A stretch of DNA of 21,775 nt from Bacillota bacterium (lineage in GTDB: Bacteria; Bacillota; Clostridia; Lachnospirales; Lachnospiraceae): assembly GCA_023425485.1 (NCBI GenBank), contig JAFACO010000362.1, forward strand, positions 1 through 21,775, in the 5' to 3' direction. The position numbers and the translations under genes are program-made. The notes beneath the pieces are model-generated. The model saw nothing but the letters and a program-made list of their open reading frames with translations, ran no database searches and had not been told where the DNA came from. Below are positions 8,746 through 15,921 of this stretch, piece after piece. Numbering within the stretch: the stretch's first letter is position 1; every line of letters begins with the position of its first letter.

Positions 8746-9414
8746 ATGCAAAGTATATTAATTGTTGAAGATGATGTAAATATTAATAATATGATTTTTG
8801 AAGCTTTGAGTAAGCAGGGCCTGTTGTGTACCCAAGCCTTTTCCGGTACAGAAGCAAGATTATGTGTGAAAAATCAGCAATATGATTTGATTTTACTAGA
8901 CTTAATGTTACCCGGTATTGGGGGAGTTGTATTTCTACAAGAACTTCGGACATATTCAAGGGTTCCTGTAATTATTGTAACTGCCAAGGATGAGTTGGAT
9001 AGTAAGGTGGATTTGTTAACAATTGGTGCGGATGACTATATCACGAAACCCTTTGAATTAAAGGAGTTGATAGCCCGTGTCCTAGTGCAATTAAGGAGAG
9101 AAAGTAATCAAGGGTTTGAGATACTTTCTTGTAAAGACTTACAATTGAACAAAAGCACCTTTGAAGTGAAAATAAAGAGCACAGAAATTAATGTGACAAA
9201 GCAAGAGTTCAAGATTCTAGAGTTATTACTCTCCAATCCCAATAGAGTATTTAGTAAACAGGATATTTATGATTATGCCTGGACGGATTATTTTATTGGA
9301 GAGGATAAGACTATTAATGTACATATTAGTAATATTCGAACGAAGTTGAAGAAAGTCACAGAAGACGAATATATTGAGACGGTATGGGGAATCGGCTTCA
9401 AGTTAAAGGTTTGA
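8746..9414 (+). CDS. OmpR/PhoB-family response regulator
   Basis: A 222-residue two-domain regulator. The receiver (1-118) has the acidic pocket E8-D9-D10, phospho-acceptor D52 in 'YDLILLDLMLPG', a switch Thr in 'VIIVTAKD' and the conserved Lys in 'DDYITKPF'. The winged-helix output domain (125-222) has 'VTKQEFKILELLLSNPNRVFSKQDIYDYAW' and ends 'ETVWGIGFKL'. A GGAGG lies seven bases before ATG 8746. Its partner is most likely the histidine kinase at 11442, with the ABC transporter genes between them. It probably activates the transporter from the direct repeats at 9433-9454. Confidence 0.95.
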   Translation: MQSILIVEDDVNINNMIFEALSKQGLLCTQAFSGTEARLCVKNQQYDLILLDLMLPGIGGVVFLQELRTYSRVPVIIVTAKDELDSKVDLLTIGADDYITKPFELKELIARVLVQLRRESNQGFEILSCKDLQLNKSTFEVKIKSTEINVTKQEFKILELLLSNPNRVFSKQDIYDYAWTDYFIGEDKTINVHISNIRTKLKKVTEDEYIETVWGIGFKLKV

Positions 9415-9432
9415 CACACTTAAACCATATAA

Positions 9433-9454
9433 TTCTTTAACATTTCTTAAACTT
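9433..9454 (+). promoter_or_regulatory. Two tandem 11-bp direct repeats, probable response-regulator operator
   Basis: TTCTTTAACAT (9433-9443) and TTCTTAAACTT (9444-9454) match at 9 of 11 positions and follow each other directly, one helical turn apart. This is the usual layout of OmpR-family binding sites. A further CTTAAAC lies at 9419-9425. A weak -10, TATACC (9470-9475), lies 17 bases after TTAAAC (9447-9452), so the repeats would overlap the -35 of a regulated promoter for the ABC genes. Binding is inferred. Confidence 0.55.
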
Positions 9455-9594
9455 TTGTTTGCGATGAATTATACCTTTTACTTTAAGATAAGACCATAGT
9501 CATAAAACTAGTGCAGGAAAGTAGGAGCAATCAATTGAAAAAGGTATCCGTCAGCACAAAGTTTTTAAAATATGAGAAAGGTAGGGTTATTCAT

Positions 9595-10512
9595 ATGAGA
9601 GAGTACGTTTTAAAGACGGCGAATCTGACAAAGCAATATAAGAATCAAAAGGCAGTTGACCAGGTTAGTCTGAATGTTGAAAAAGGTTCAATCTATGGTT
9701 TTATTGGAAGGAATGGTGCGGGAAAAACAACCTTCTTACGAATGATTTCTGGCTTAGCAGAAGAAACAAGTGGAGGAATTGAGTTATTTGGACACAAAGG
9801 GGATGATGTTAAAAATGTATATGATAGAGTTGGTGTCTTAATTGAAGACCCTGGTCTGTATAAGAATATGACAGCTTTTGATAACCTCAAGTTAAAGGCA
9901 ATCTGCATGGGTATTAATGATAAAAAATACCTGGAGGATATCATCGAGAGTGTTGGTCTAACCAAAGCGGGTAACAAAAAAGTTAAGAATTATTCTCTTG
10001 GTATGAAGCAACGTTTGGGTATTGGAATGGCTTTAATTGGAGAACCAGATTTATTAGTTCTGGATGAACCTATCAATGGCTTAGACCCACAAGGTATTGT
10101 CGAGGTACGTGAAACAATTCTTAGTCTGAATAAAGATAAAAACATAACAGTAATTATATCAAGTCATATCTTGGAGGAGCTATCTAAGTTAGTATCACAT
10201 TACGGTATTATAGACCAAGGTAAGCTGATACAAGAACTTACAAAAGAAGAACTGTCGGACAAATGCAGTGAGCGAATTGAAATTATCATAGAAAATCCTG
10301 AAAAAGCTTGTACTGTGCTGGAGCATTTTAATATTCACAATTATAAAGTAGTGAATAACAAGACAATCCATATCTATGAAAGGCTGGAGGATGTTGCTGA
10401 TATTAATAGGGAGCTCGTTTTAAACCAAATTAGGGTTAGTTCCATTGGAGTTAATCGAGATAACTTGGAAAAATATTTTATGGAGCTTACAGGAGGGTCT
10501 GACAATGCTTAA
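9595..10512 (+). CDS. ABC transporter ATP-binding protein, BcrA/lantibiotic-resistance type
   Basis: Powers a two-gene ABC exporter together with the next gene. It has Walker A GRNGAGKTT, a Q-loop region 'VGVLIEDPGLYKNMTAFDNL', signature 'YSLGMKQRLGIGMAL', Walker B 'LLVLDEPINGLDP' and H-loop 'VIISSHIL'. The order and C-terminal extension are those of BcrA-like ATPases for bacitracin, lantibiotics and other peptides. The start at ATG 9595 gives the family-typical 'MREYVLKTANLTKQY' and has GGTAGGG about eight bases upstream. The frame extends 28 codons further up, and a TTG at 9535 has its own AGGAG, so a longer N-terminus cannot be excluded. It overlaps the permease gene by eight bases, which suggests translational coupling. 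Confidence 0.93.
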   Translation: MREYVLKTANLTKQYKNQKAVDQVSLNVEKGSIYGFIGRNGAGKTTFLRMISGLAEETSGGIELFGHKGDDVKNVYDRVGVLIEDPGLYKNMTAFDNLKLKAICMGINDKKYLEDIIESVGLTKAGNKKVKNYSLGMKQRLGIGMALIGEPDLLVLDEPINGLDPQGIVEVRETILSLNKDKNITVIISSHILEELSKLVSHYGIIDQGKLIQELTKEELSDKCSERIEIIIENPEKACTVLEHFNIHNYKVVNNKTIHIYERLEDVADINRELVLNQIRVSSIGVNRDNLEKYFMELTGGSDNA

Positions 10513-11359
10513 TGTGATAAAGATGGATTTATACCGATTAGTGAAAACTAGAAGCCTCTATGTGATTTTAATTATAGTTGCAGCTTTTATGATGTTGAAT
10601 GTTTATATGCTTCAACAAAATTTTGAAATGTATTCTTCAAAACAAACTGATGTGGATACAGTACAGGAAACGATAGCAGAAGATAGTACAGAAAACGTCA
10701 ATTTAGGAATTAGCTATGATGGGTCTTCATTAATAAGATCTGATGTCACCTTACTGGATGAAGTTGTGGTAATGTTATCTAGTGGAATCATGCTGCTATT
10801 TACTGGGATTTTTGTGGTAATTTATGTTTGCGGAGAAAACACTTCTGGATATGTTAAGAATTTGGTTACCTGTACGAAAAGAAGATCCTACATAATCTTA
10901 TCTAAAACAGTAGCGATGTCTGTCTTTGTTTTATTTGAACTTTTAATTATGTTGCTGATAACTGGGATTGCTTCAAGTATTTTTATAGATAACATAACAA
11001 TAGAGGTCTCTGCTAAGCTATTTCAATATCTGGGATTACAATTTTTATTGCACACTGCTTTTGCAGTAGTTATTATCATGGTTTCAGTACTGACCAGAAG
11101 CACTGCGATTAGCATGATCATCAGTATTTGCTTATGTTCTGGAATTGGAGCATTAATTATTGGCTTCCTTAGTAAATTAAATATTAATGGACATTACATT
11201 GGTGCTAAACTACCAGATTACTTAATAACGACAAATGTGCAAGCGTTAATGAGCACTCCATCCGGTGAAATAAGTATAAGAGTGATAGGGGTATCTGTAA
11301 TTGCAATCTTAGCGTACAATGTAATAAGCTGTCTTGTTATGGAAAAGAGAGATATATAA
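10505..11359 (+). CDS. ABC-2 type transporter permease
   Basis: The membrane half of the transporter. The 284 residues begin with 'MLNVIKMDLYRLVKTRSLYV', typical of ABC-2 permeases whose first membrane segment follows a short basic stretch. About six membrane segments are visible: one near residues 17-36, a loop of some 60 residues with Thr/Glu/Asp outside the membrane, then five more, the last near the C-terminus before 'VMEKRDI'. ATG 10505 has GGAGGG seven bases upstream and overlaps the end of the ATPase gene. The substrate is unknown; neighbouring two-component genes and the BcrA-like ATPase point to export of, or resistance to, a membrane-active compound. Confidence 0.85.
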   Translation: MLNVIKMDLYRLVKTRSLYVILIIVAAFMMLNVYMLQQNFEMYSSKQTDVDTVQETIAEDSTENVNLGISYDGSSLIRSDVTLLDEVVVMLSSGIMLLFTGIFVVIYVCGENTSGYVKNLVTCTKRRSYIILSKTVAMSVFVLFELLIMLLITGIASSIFIDNITIEVSAKLFQYLGLQFLLHTAFAVVIIMVSVLTRSTAISMIISICLCSGIGALIIGFLSKLNINGHYIGAKLPDYLITTNVQALMSTPSGEISIRVIGVSVIAILAYNVISCLVMEKRDI

Positions 11360-11441
11360 TCATATCAGCTAATTGCAAAATGGAATTAACTTTATAAATG
11401 TGGTATGACTTTTCTAAGTATTTAATAGTAAGGGGATTAGG

Positions 11442-12353
11442 ATGTGGCTTAATATTGTATTCGGAATAATAAGTATAATTAGCTTAAGCATATTGGTTTT
11501 ATATCGACGGCAGGTACGTTCTATCTGCCGTCAGCTTGAATTTATTGAGAATAATTCCACGAATAAAATAATCTCAACCGAATTGGATTTTAGAGAAATT
11601 AAGGAATTATCTATAGGCCTGAATAGAACAATAAAAATGCAAAAACAGCACGAGGTTGAGTACAAGAAGAAGGATAATCAATTAAAGGAAACCATCACAA
11701 ATATCTCACATGATATTCGAACCCCGTTGACCTCACTGAAAGGGTATTTTGAGTTATTAGCTGATTCCAACGAAGAAGCCGACCGTAAACGCTATGTTCA
11801 AATCATTGAGACAAGAGTATCTTCCTTACAAGAAATGGTGGAACAGTTATTTACCTACGTGAAACTTCAAAATGAATCCTATGATTTAACAATTGAGCAA
11901 TGTAATCTCAATAGGATTTTGTATAATTCGGTATTCTCTTTTTATGAAGATTTTAAGAATAGAGGGATGGAGCCGGTTGTATCAATTCCTGATGAAAGTT
12001 CTTTTATTCTGGCAAATGAAGCGGGATTACGTAGAGTTATACAAAATGTCATAAAGAATGCTATGGATCATGGAAATGAACAAATTGTAATCGAAATGAA
12101 CAGTGATTACAACAAGGTTGAACTGTTAGTAAAAAACAAATATTTAGGAATGGATAAAATAGATACTGATAAGGTGTTTCATCGCTTCTACAAGGCGGAT
12201 GAATCGAGAAGTAGTAATTCCACAGGTCTAGGCTTATCCATTGCTTATGAGTTGGTAAAGCATATGAATGGCAATATTACTGCATTGTTGGAAGAGAATT
12301 TTTTTGTAATTAAAATTGAATTTGCTATAATCAAGGCTAATAGTATGAAGTAA
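11442..12353 (+). CDS. Small membrane histidine kinase
   Basis: A 303-residue sensor kinase with one clear N-terminal membrane segment (3-21) and hardly any residues outside the cell, so it may sense within the membrane or through the ABC transporter. The dimerisation/phosphotransfer region has 'NISHDIRTPLTSLKG' with H90. The ATPase domain has N-box 'NVIKNAMDHG', F-box 'FHRFYKADESR' and G-box 'TGLGLSIAYEL'. The usual DNGxG box is replaced by 'KNKYLGMDKI', as in several peptide-resistance kinases. AAGGGG lies about 10 bases before ATG 11442. It is most likely the partner of the regulator at 8746. Confidence 0.92.
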   Translation: MWLNIVFGIISIISLSILVLYRRQVRSICRQLEFIENNSTNKIISTELDFREIKELSIGLNRTIKMQKQHEVEYKKKDNQLKETITNISHDIRTPLTSLKGYFELLADSNEEADRKRYVQIIETRVSSLQEMVEQLFTYVKLQNESYDLTIEQCNLNRILYNSVFSFYEDFKNRGMEPVVSIPDESSFILANEAGLRRVIQNVIKNAMDHGNEQIVIEMNSDYNKVELLVKNKYLGMDKIDTDKVFHRFYKADESRSSNSTGLGLSIAYELVKHMNGNITALLEENFFVIKIEFAIIKANSMK

Positions 12354-12390
12354 ACTTAATAACTCCAACGGCCTAATAAATAATTTACTT

Positions 12391-12483
12391 AAACTTCGCA
12401 GTTATTAATATAAGTCGAAGCTTGATAATATCAGCATTTTAAGATTTTATCAAGTAATAACCAATCATTGTATTACGAAGTTT
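12391..12483. repeat. Long nested palindrome downstream of the kinase gene
   Basis: AAACTTCG (12391-12398) pairs with CGAAGTTT (12476-12483). GTTATTA (12401-12407) pairs with TAATAAC (12455-12461). CTTGATAAtATC (12421-12432) pairs with GATtTTATCAAG (12443-12454) with one mismatch. The three pairs are nested and share nearly one centre. An internal CGAAG (12416-12420) could compete for the left CTTCG. It may end the kinase transcript, although no U-tract follows, or it may be a remnant of a small mobile element. Confidence 0.55.
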
Positions 12484-12571
12484 TAGCAATTAATTAGTCT
12501 GAAAGCAACACATATAACAAGAGCTGTAGGTGATATTAATAAACATTTAGCATCATATCAGAAGTAAAATA

Positions 12572-12600
12572 TTGACAATCAAGTAATATAAATATATATT
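12572..12600 (+). promoter_or_regulatory. Near-consensus sigma-A promoter
   Basis: TTGACA (12572-12577), a 17-base spacer and TATATT (12595-12600) form a strong vegetative promoter. Transcription from it would start near 12607 and give the secreted repeat-protein gene a leader of about 280 nt. Confidence 0.7.
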
Positions 12601-12651
12601 AAAAATATAATTACATAATATTACGATTGTATAGAGCAAAATAGCGAGAAA

Positions 12652-12697
12652 CCGAAGGTTTAAGATTGGTTCGGAAATAGATACATTAATCTTAAAC
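12652..12697 (+). promoter_or_regulatory. Leader with two mutually exclusive hairpins
   Basis: CCGAA (12652-12656) can pair with TTCGG (12670-12674). GTTTAAGATT (12658-12667), which lies in that loop, is an exact inverted repeat of AATCTTAAAC (12688-12697). The longer 10-bp stem and the shorter one therefore exclude each other, as in switch-like leaders. The sequence after the long stem is only weakly T-rich. No known riboswitch class was recognised. Confidence 0.4.
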
Positions 12698-12817
12698 AAT
12701 TTTATATTTCCAAGTTATATACCTATAAAATATAAAGTAAAGCTGTTGTGAAATTTATTAGCAAGTTCTATTAAATTAAATGTTAGTAAAATAGATTAAG
12801 TGACAGAATTACATAGA

Positions 12818-12862
12818 ATAACATTGCTTTGTTATAAAGTTTCAAACTTATACTGTTTGAAA
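12818..12862 (+). promoter_or_regulatory. Two exact hairpins just before the ribosome binding site
   Basis: ATAACA/TGTTAT (12818-12823 and 12830-12835) and TTTCAAAC/GTTTGAAA (12840-12847 and 12855-12862) are exact inverted repeats with loops of six and seven bases. The second ends 13 bases before AAGGGG (12875-12880). They could stabilise the mRNA, affect translation or be a protein-binding site. The rest of 12484-12888 is AT-rich with no gene visible. Confidence 0.45.
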
Positions 12863-12888
12863 ATTAAAAATAAAAAGGGGATATAATT

Positions 12889-13485
12889 ATGTTAGGAAAA
12901 AGGGGTTTTAAGGTTAGTATTTGTTTTGCTTTAATCGTAGTGCTTGTTTTATCCTTTGGTACTTCAAACGTTTTTGCTGAAACAACTAAGGTCGTTACAG
13001 TTACAAAAGCAGCTAGTGCAATGGGGCCATTGAGTGTAGTAGAATTAATTAAGAGAGAGTTTATATCCGTGACAAGCTATGACTATGATGATGGTAGCTT
13101 TAAAGGGACTCTTCGTTGTAGCGGAATAAGTAATTGGGTACAAACCTATGATCATTACGATACAGTTAAACAAGTCCCAATATTTAAGTTTACCTTTGAT
13201 GCAACTTACTCTGGTACAGTAACGGCTTATCCAGCTACAAAAACAGTATCTGTAGTTCAACCAGCCAGTGCAGTTGGTCCGTTAAGTGTGGTAGAATTAA
13301 TTAAGAGAGAATTTATGTCTGTGACAAGCTATAATTATGATGATGGCACCTTCAAAGGGACGCTTCGTTGTACCGAAATAAATAATTGGGTACAAACCTA
13401 TGACCATTATGATACGGTTAATCAAGTGCCAGTCTTTAAGTTTACCTTTGATGCAACCTATTCGGGTACAGTTACACAGTACTAA
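12889..13485 (+). CDS. Small secreted protein made of two nearly identical 84-residue units
   Basis: No family was recognised. A signal peptide (MLGKRGFK, hydrophobic core, likely cut after 'SNVFA', residue 30) is followed by two tandem units at residues 33-116 and 117-198. Both contain 'GPLSVVELIKREF', 'VTSY(D/N)YDDG(S/T)FKGTLRC', 'NWVQTYDHYDTV', then 'FKFTFDATYSGTVT'. Each unit has a single Cys, so a disulfide between or within pairs of units is possible. The Tyr/Thr/Val-rich pattern suggests a beta-sandwich-like fold; this is inference. There is no anchor or sorting signal, so it is probably released. AAGGGG precedes ATG 12889 by about eight bases. It is transcribed alone from the promoter at 12572 and ends at the palindromic terminator at 13517. 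Confidence 0.82.
   Translation: MLGKRGFKVSICFALIVVLVLSFGTSNVFAETTKVVTVTKAASAMGPLSVVELIKREFISVTSYDYDDGSFKGTLRCSGISNWVQTYDHYDTVKQVPIFKFTFDATYSGTVTAYPATKTVSVVQPASAVGPLSVVELIKREFMSVTSYNYDDGTFKGTLRCTEINNWVQTYDHYDTVNQVPVFKFTFDATYSGTVTQY
12985..13482 (+). repeat. Tandem in-frame duplication, period 252 bp
   Basis: Bases 12985-13236 and 13237-13482 are two copies of the same coding unit, shifted by exactly 252 bases (84 codons). For example 'agaattaattaagagag' occurs at 13041 and at 13293. The first copy is complete and the second stops six bases short. DNA similarity is high with scattered, mostly third-position differences, so the duplication is recent or kept alike by recombination. Confidence 0.9.
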
Positions 13486-13516
13486 AATAAAATATATTAA
13501 TTTATTGGATTAAAAC

Positions 13517-13607
13517 AGGCTGCTGCAAAAAGATACCTATGTGGAAAAGGAAGATATAAACTCCATTTTCTCTAAACATAGTAGACTTTTGTAACAGCCT
13601 TTTTGTT
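13517..13607. terminator. Long palindromic bidirectional terminator
   Basis: AGGCTGCTGCAAAA (13517-13530) pairs with TTTTGTAACAGCCT (13587-13600). The stem continues through CCTATGT/ACATAG with small bulges and an inner GGAAAAGG/CCATTTTC region. On the plus strand it is followed by TTTTTGTTTT, which runs into the stop codon of the convergent esterase gene. On the minus strand the flank is TGTTTTAATCC. It belongs to the same palindrome family as 2932, 4750 and 18446. Confidence 0.75.
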
Positions 13608-14750
13608 TTACTCCCAGACCAGAGCATCTTCAAAAAACGGCAGCAGATGATCCTTCATAGTATTCGGAGGCATAACATGACCTCCATCAAAGTTAACAAG
13701 AAGATTACTAATTCCTTTTTGCTTTAAAAGATCAGATAAGTAAATGGTTCCTTCTGTAATCCAACCATAATTATCATAACTGCCGCAGCTTAAACCAATC
13801 GCCTTTAATTTAGAATCCAGTGATAAATAGGTATCAACTTTCTCTTCCCAATGACCAAACCCAGCCTCCCAACGCTCCAGAAGGAGATTATCAGCCTCGG
13901 AGCCATCTCTAACAGGAAGTGTTTCATAGGGTTCTTCCTCGTTATAGGCAAAGGCTAGGGAATATGCTCTTAGAAATTGCCTGTCGTATTTCCAGGTATC
14001 CAGAGCATCTCCAATCTTACCAGGTGCTAAAACACCTGGGGACATAGCGTAGACACAGCTGTAAACGTTGGGATAAAGGAACGCCAGGTGCAGAGCACCA
14101 TACCCGCCCATGGAGAAACCACAGATACCTCTGGATTCTGCTTTTGCTATAGTTCTATAATTACTATCTATGTAGGAGATTACTTCTTTAACAGTGTAAT
14201 CCTCCCAGTTCCCGATAACAGGAGAATTAACATAATAGGAACCACCCGTCGAGTTGGAGCCATCTATTGCTACGAGAATAAATTCTTTATTAGGATTTTT
14301 AGAAAATTCCGGATCGAAGGAAACCTTTGCATATCTGGCAAAGGATAAAGCGGACTCACCAAACCCATGTAAGAAATATACTACTGGGTACTTTTTATTA
14401 TTATCCCCATAGGATGGTGGCAGGTAAACATAAAGCTGTTGAATTGTTTTCTCATTAAGAAGGTTTTCAGAAATTGCTTTAGAGTCATAGTCAATCGTTT
14501 CAATCGTTCCCTCTTTTAGTACGAAATCTTCTGTGATTGCATTCTCCTTAGTGGGACTGTCCTTAGCTACCACTTCAGCTGGGTTAGCCTCACTATCCGC
14601 TTGAATCTCCTTGTTCCCGTCTTGCTTCTCATCCAGTACGTCAGTGATATTCTCTGCAGTTCGGGTTTCAACATTTGATGTCTTCGTACATCCTGTTAAC
14701 ACCAGAATAAAGATAGAGAAAAGAATTAGTAGGATTCCAAATCGCTTCAT
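13608..14750 (-). CDS. Lipoprotein esterase, Esterase D/CE1-like alpha/beta hydrolase
   Basis: A surface-anchored hydrolase, probably acting on acyl or feruloyl/acetyl esters. The N-terminal 20 residues form a lipoprotein signal ending 'LVLTGC', with C21 as the lipidated residue. An unstructured Glu/Asp/Lys/Asn-rich linker (about 22-75) follows. The catalytic domain (80-380) shows oxyanion-side 'VVYFLHGFGES', nucleophile elbow 'GFSMGGYGAL' (S213), acid D326 in 'GSYDNYGW' and H358 in 'NFDGGHVMP'. The start was set at ATG 14750-14748 because GGAGGA lies just upstream; the frame from 14765 would overlap that site. Esterase D members include S-formylglutathione hydrolase, tributyrin esterase and feruloyl esterase; export argues for a polysaccharide ester. 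It is divergent from the AraC-type regulator, a likely controller. Confidence 0.88.
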   Translation of the reverse strand: MKRFGILLILFSIFILVLTGCTKTSNVETRTAENITDVLDEKQDGNKEIQADSEANPAEVVAKDSPTKENAITEDFVLKEGTIETIDYDSKAISENLLNEKTIQQLYVYLPPSYGDNNKKYPVVYFLHGFGESALSFARYAKVSFDPEFSKNPNKEFILVAIDGSNSTGGSYYVNSPVIGNWEDYTVKEVISYIDSNYRTIAKAESRGICGFSMGGYGALHLAFLYPNVYSCVYAMSPGVLAPGKIGDALDTWKYDRQFLRAYSLAFAYNEEEPYETLPVRDGSEADNLLLERWEAGFGHWEEKVDTYLSLDSKLKAIGLSCGSYDNYGWITEGTIYLSDLLKQKGISNLLVNFDGGHVMPPNTMKDHLLPFFEDALVWE

Positions 14751-14844
14751 ATACAATTCCTCCATATAATTAATATTTTGACAAAGGTTTACAAGTATTA
14801 TAATATGGAAAAAGATAGGATACTGAACATTTCTTGCTATTTTA

Positions 14845-14905
14845 TATAACGTTTCAGCTCTGCCTAAGCGAAGTGAAAGCGAGCACTTATAGCTTAGCTG
14901 TTATA
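14845..14905. promoter_or_regulatory. Nested inverted repeats between the divergent esterase and AraC genes
   Basis: TATAAC/GTTATA (14845-14850, 14900-14905), AGCT/AGCT (14856-14859, 14896-14899), TAAGC/GCTTA (14865-14869, 14892-14896) and AAGTG/CACTT (14871-14875, 14884-14888) are nested in order. Bulges lie mainly on the left arm. It could be a regulator-binding site or a structured leader of the AraC-type gene. The two AGCT/GCTTA right arms share one base, so not all pairs form at once. Confidence 0.4.
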
Positions 14906-14943
14906 ATTTAAAGCGAAAGTTACTAGAAAGGTATGTTAAGGAT

Positions 14944-15825
14944 ATGAACGTTGCAAATCGAAAAATGATTGAGAACGCAGTGTTATTGATTGAAAATAAT
15001 TTAAAATCAGGGTTGTCCTTAGATTGCATGGCAGAGCAGCTCTGCATATCGAAATATCATTTGCATCGACTATTTAAAGCAATAACGGGCAATCCATTAA
15101 TGTCATATGTAAGAGGTAGAAAACTAACCAGCAGTCTGTCCGAATTAAGGAAGGATGATTTAAAAATCATAGATATTGCCTGTGAATATCATTTTGGTTA
15201 TGAACAAAGCTATGAAAGAGCATTTAAGCAAATGTTCGGCATTACCCCTTCAAGATTTCGGCAGCAGAACTGTGAGCTGCCAATTGTGCCGAGAGTAGAC
15301 ACGACCTTGTTAAATGACATTTCTACCGGAATGATATTACCGCCCTTCTACTGTACAAAACCTCGCTTCCATCTGGCAGGATTAAAGGTATTAACAAATC
15401 ATAAGGAGAATTATGACACCTCTGTAGCCAATAGAAATGCTCTGGAGTTTTACCATAAGCGACGACCGGAAATAGAGAATGTCATTAATGAACATATCTA
15501 CTACGGGTTGGTTACATATTATAATTTTTATGAAGCGGATTATTATATGCCAAGTGTAGAGGTATCCATTCCCTTCGATAACTATAGGGACTTTACCTGT
15601 CAGACAATAGAAGAGTCTGATTATGCTGTTTTTCGTTATGTTGGGCTTCATTCGCCGCAGGAATTAACAATGAAACAATTAGCGGAGGTTTATGACGTAA
15701 TTGAGACGGTTTGGATGCCAAAGACCAGCTTTAAGCTTTTGAATCAGTATCATTTCGAAAGAATGGACCAGAGAATCTGCAGGGAAGACTATTGCGAGGC
15801 AGACCTTTATTATCCAATCCGATAA
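14944..15825 (+). CDS. AraC-family regulator with C-terminal GyrI-like effector domain
   Basis: A Rob/SoxS-like arrangement with DNA binding first. Residues 5-110 hold two helix-turn-helix units, 'LSLDCMAEQLCISKYHLHRLFKAITGNPLMSYVRGRKL' and 'KIIDIACEYHFGYEQSYERAFKQMFGITPSRFR', which match the AraC signature. Residues 135-293 look like a GyrI-like/SOUL-type ligand-binding domain: 'YYGLVTYYNFYEADYYMPSVEV', then 'ESDYAVFRYVG' and the closing 'CREDYCEADLYYPIR'. Such domains bind small hydrophobic or cationic compounds. The start is not firmly fixed: AAGG lies too close to ATG 14944, while AGAAAGG is 12 bases upstream. It is divergent from the esterase gene and lies before the transglutaminase-like gene, either of which it may control. 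Confidence 0.9.
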   Translation: MNVANRKMIENAVLLIENNLKSGLSLDCMAEQLCISKYHLHRLFKAITGNPLMSYVRGRKLTSSLSELRKDDLKIIDIACEYHFGYEQSYERAFKQMFGITPSRFRQQNCELPIVPRVDTTLLNDISTGMILPPFYCTKPRFHLAGLKVLTNHKENYDTSVANRNALEFYHKRRPEIENVINEHIYYGLVTYYNFYEADYYMPSVEVSIPFDNYRDFTCQTIEESDYAVFRYVGLHSPQELTMKQLAEVYDVIETVWMPKTSFKLLNQYHFERMDQRICREDYCEADLYYPIR

Positions 15826-15845
15826 TTGATAATTTAAAAAAGTTT

Positions 15846-15860
15846 AATTTATGATAAATT
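15846..15860. promoter_or_regulatory. Exact 15-bp palindrome upstream of the transglutaminase-like gene
   Basis: AATTTAT-G-ATAAATT is an exact inverted repeat around G15853, located in the 96-base gap between the AraC-type gene and the next gene. A TTGATA (15864-15869) and a TATAAT (15882-15887) follow, but their 12-base spacing does not make a normal sigma-A promoter. An operator is possible but not shown. Confidence 0.35.
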
Positions 15861-15921
15861 CCCTTGATATTTGTATGATTATATAATAAGTTTGGAATTA
15901 AGAAAGGTGTGGTGCTTTAAC

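Noticed and set aside
9411..9433. TTGACA (9411) and perfect TATAAT (9428) as a promoter
   Set aside because: The spacer is only 11 bases, too short for sigma-A, and the TTGACA overlaps the end of the regulator gene.
12354..12888. Hidden small gene in the long gap
   Set aside because: All frames are broken by frequent stops and no ribosome-binding-site/ATG pair leads into a frame of useful length before 12889.
14088..14348. 86-codon plus-strand frame opposite the esterase
   Set aside because: Antisense to a well-supported esterase with full motifs. No ribosome binding site or recognisable domain.
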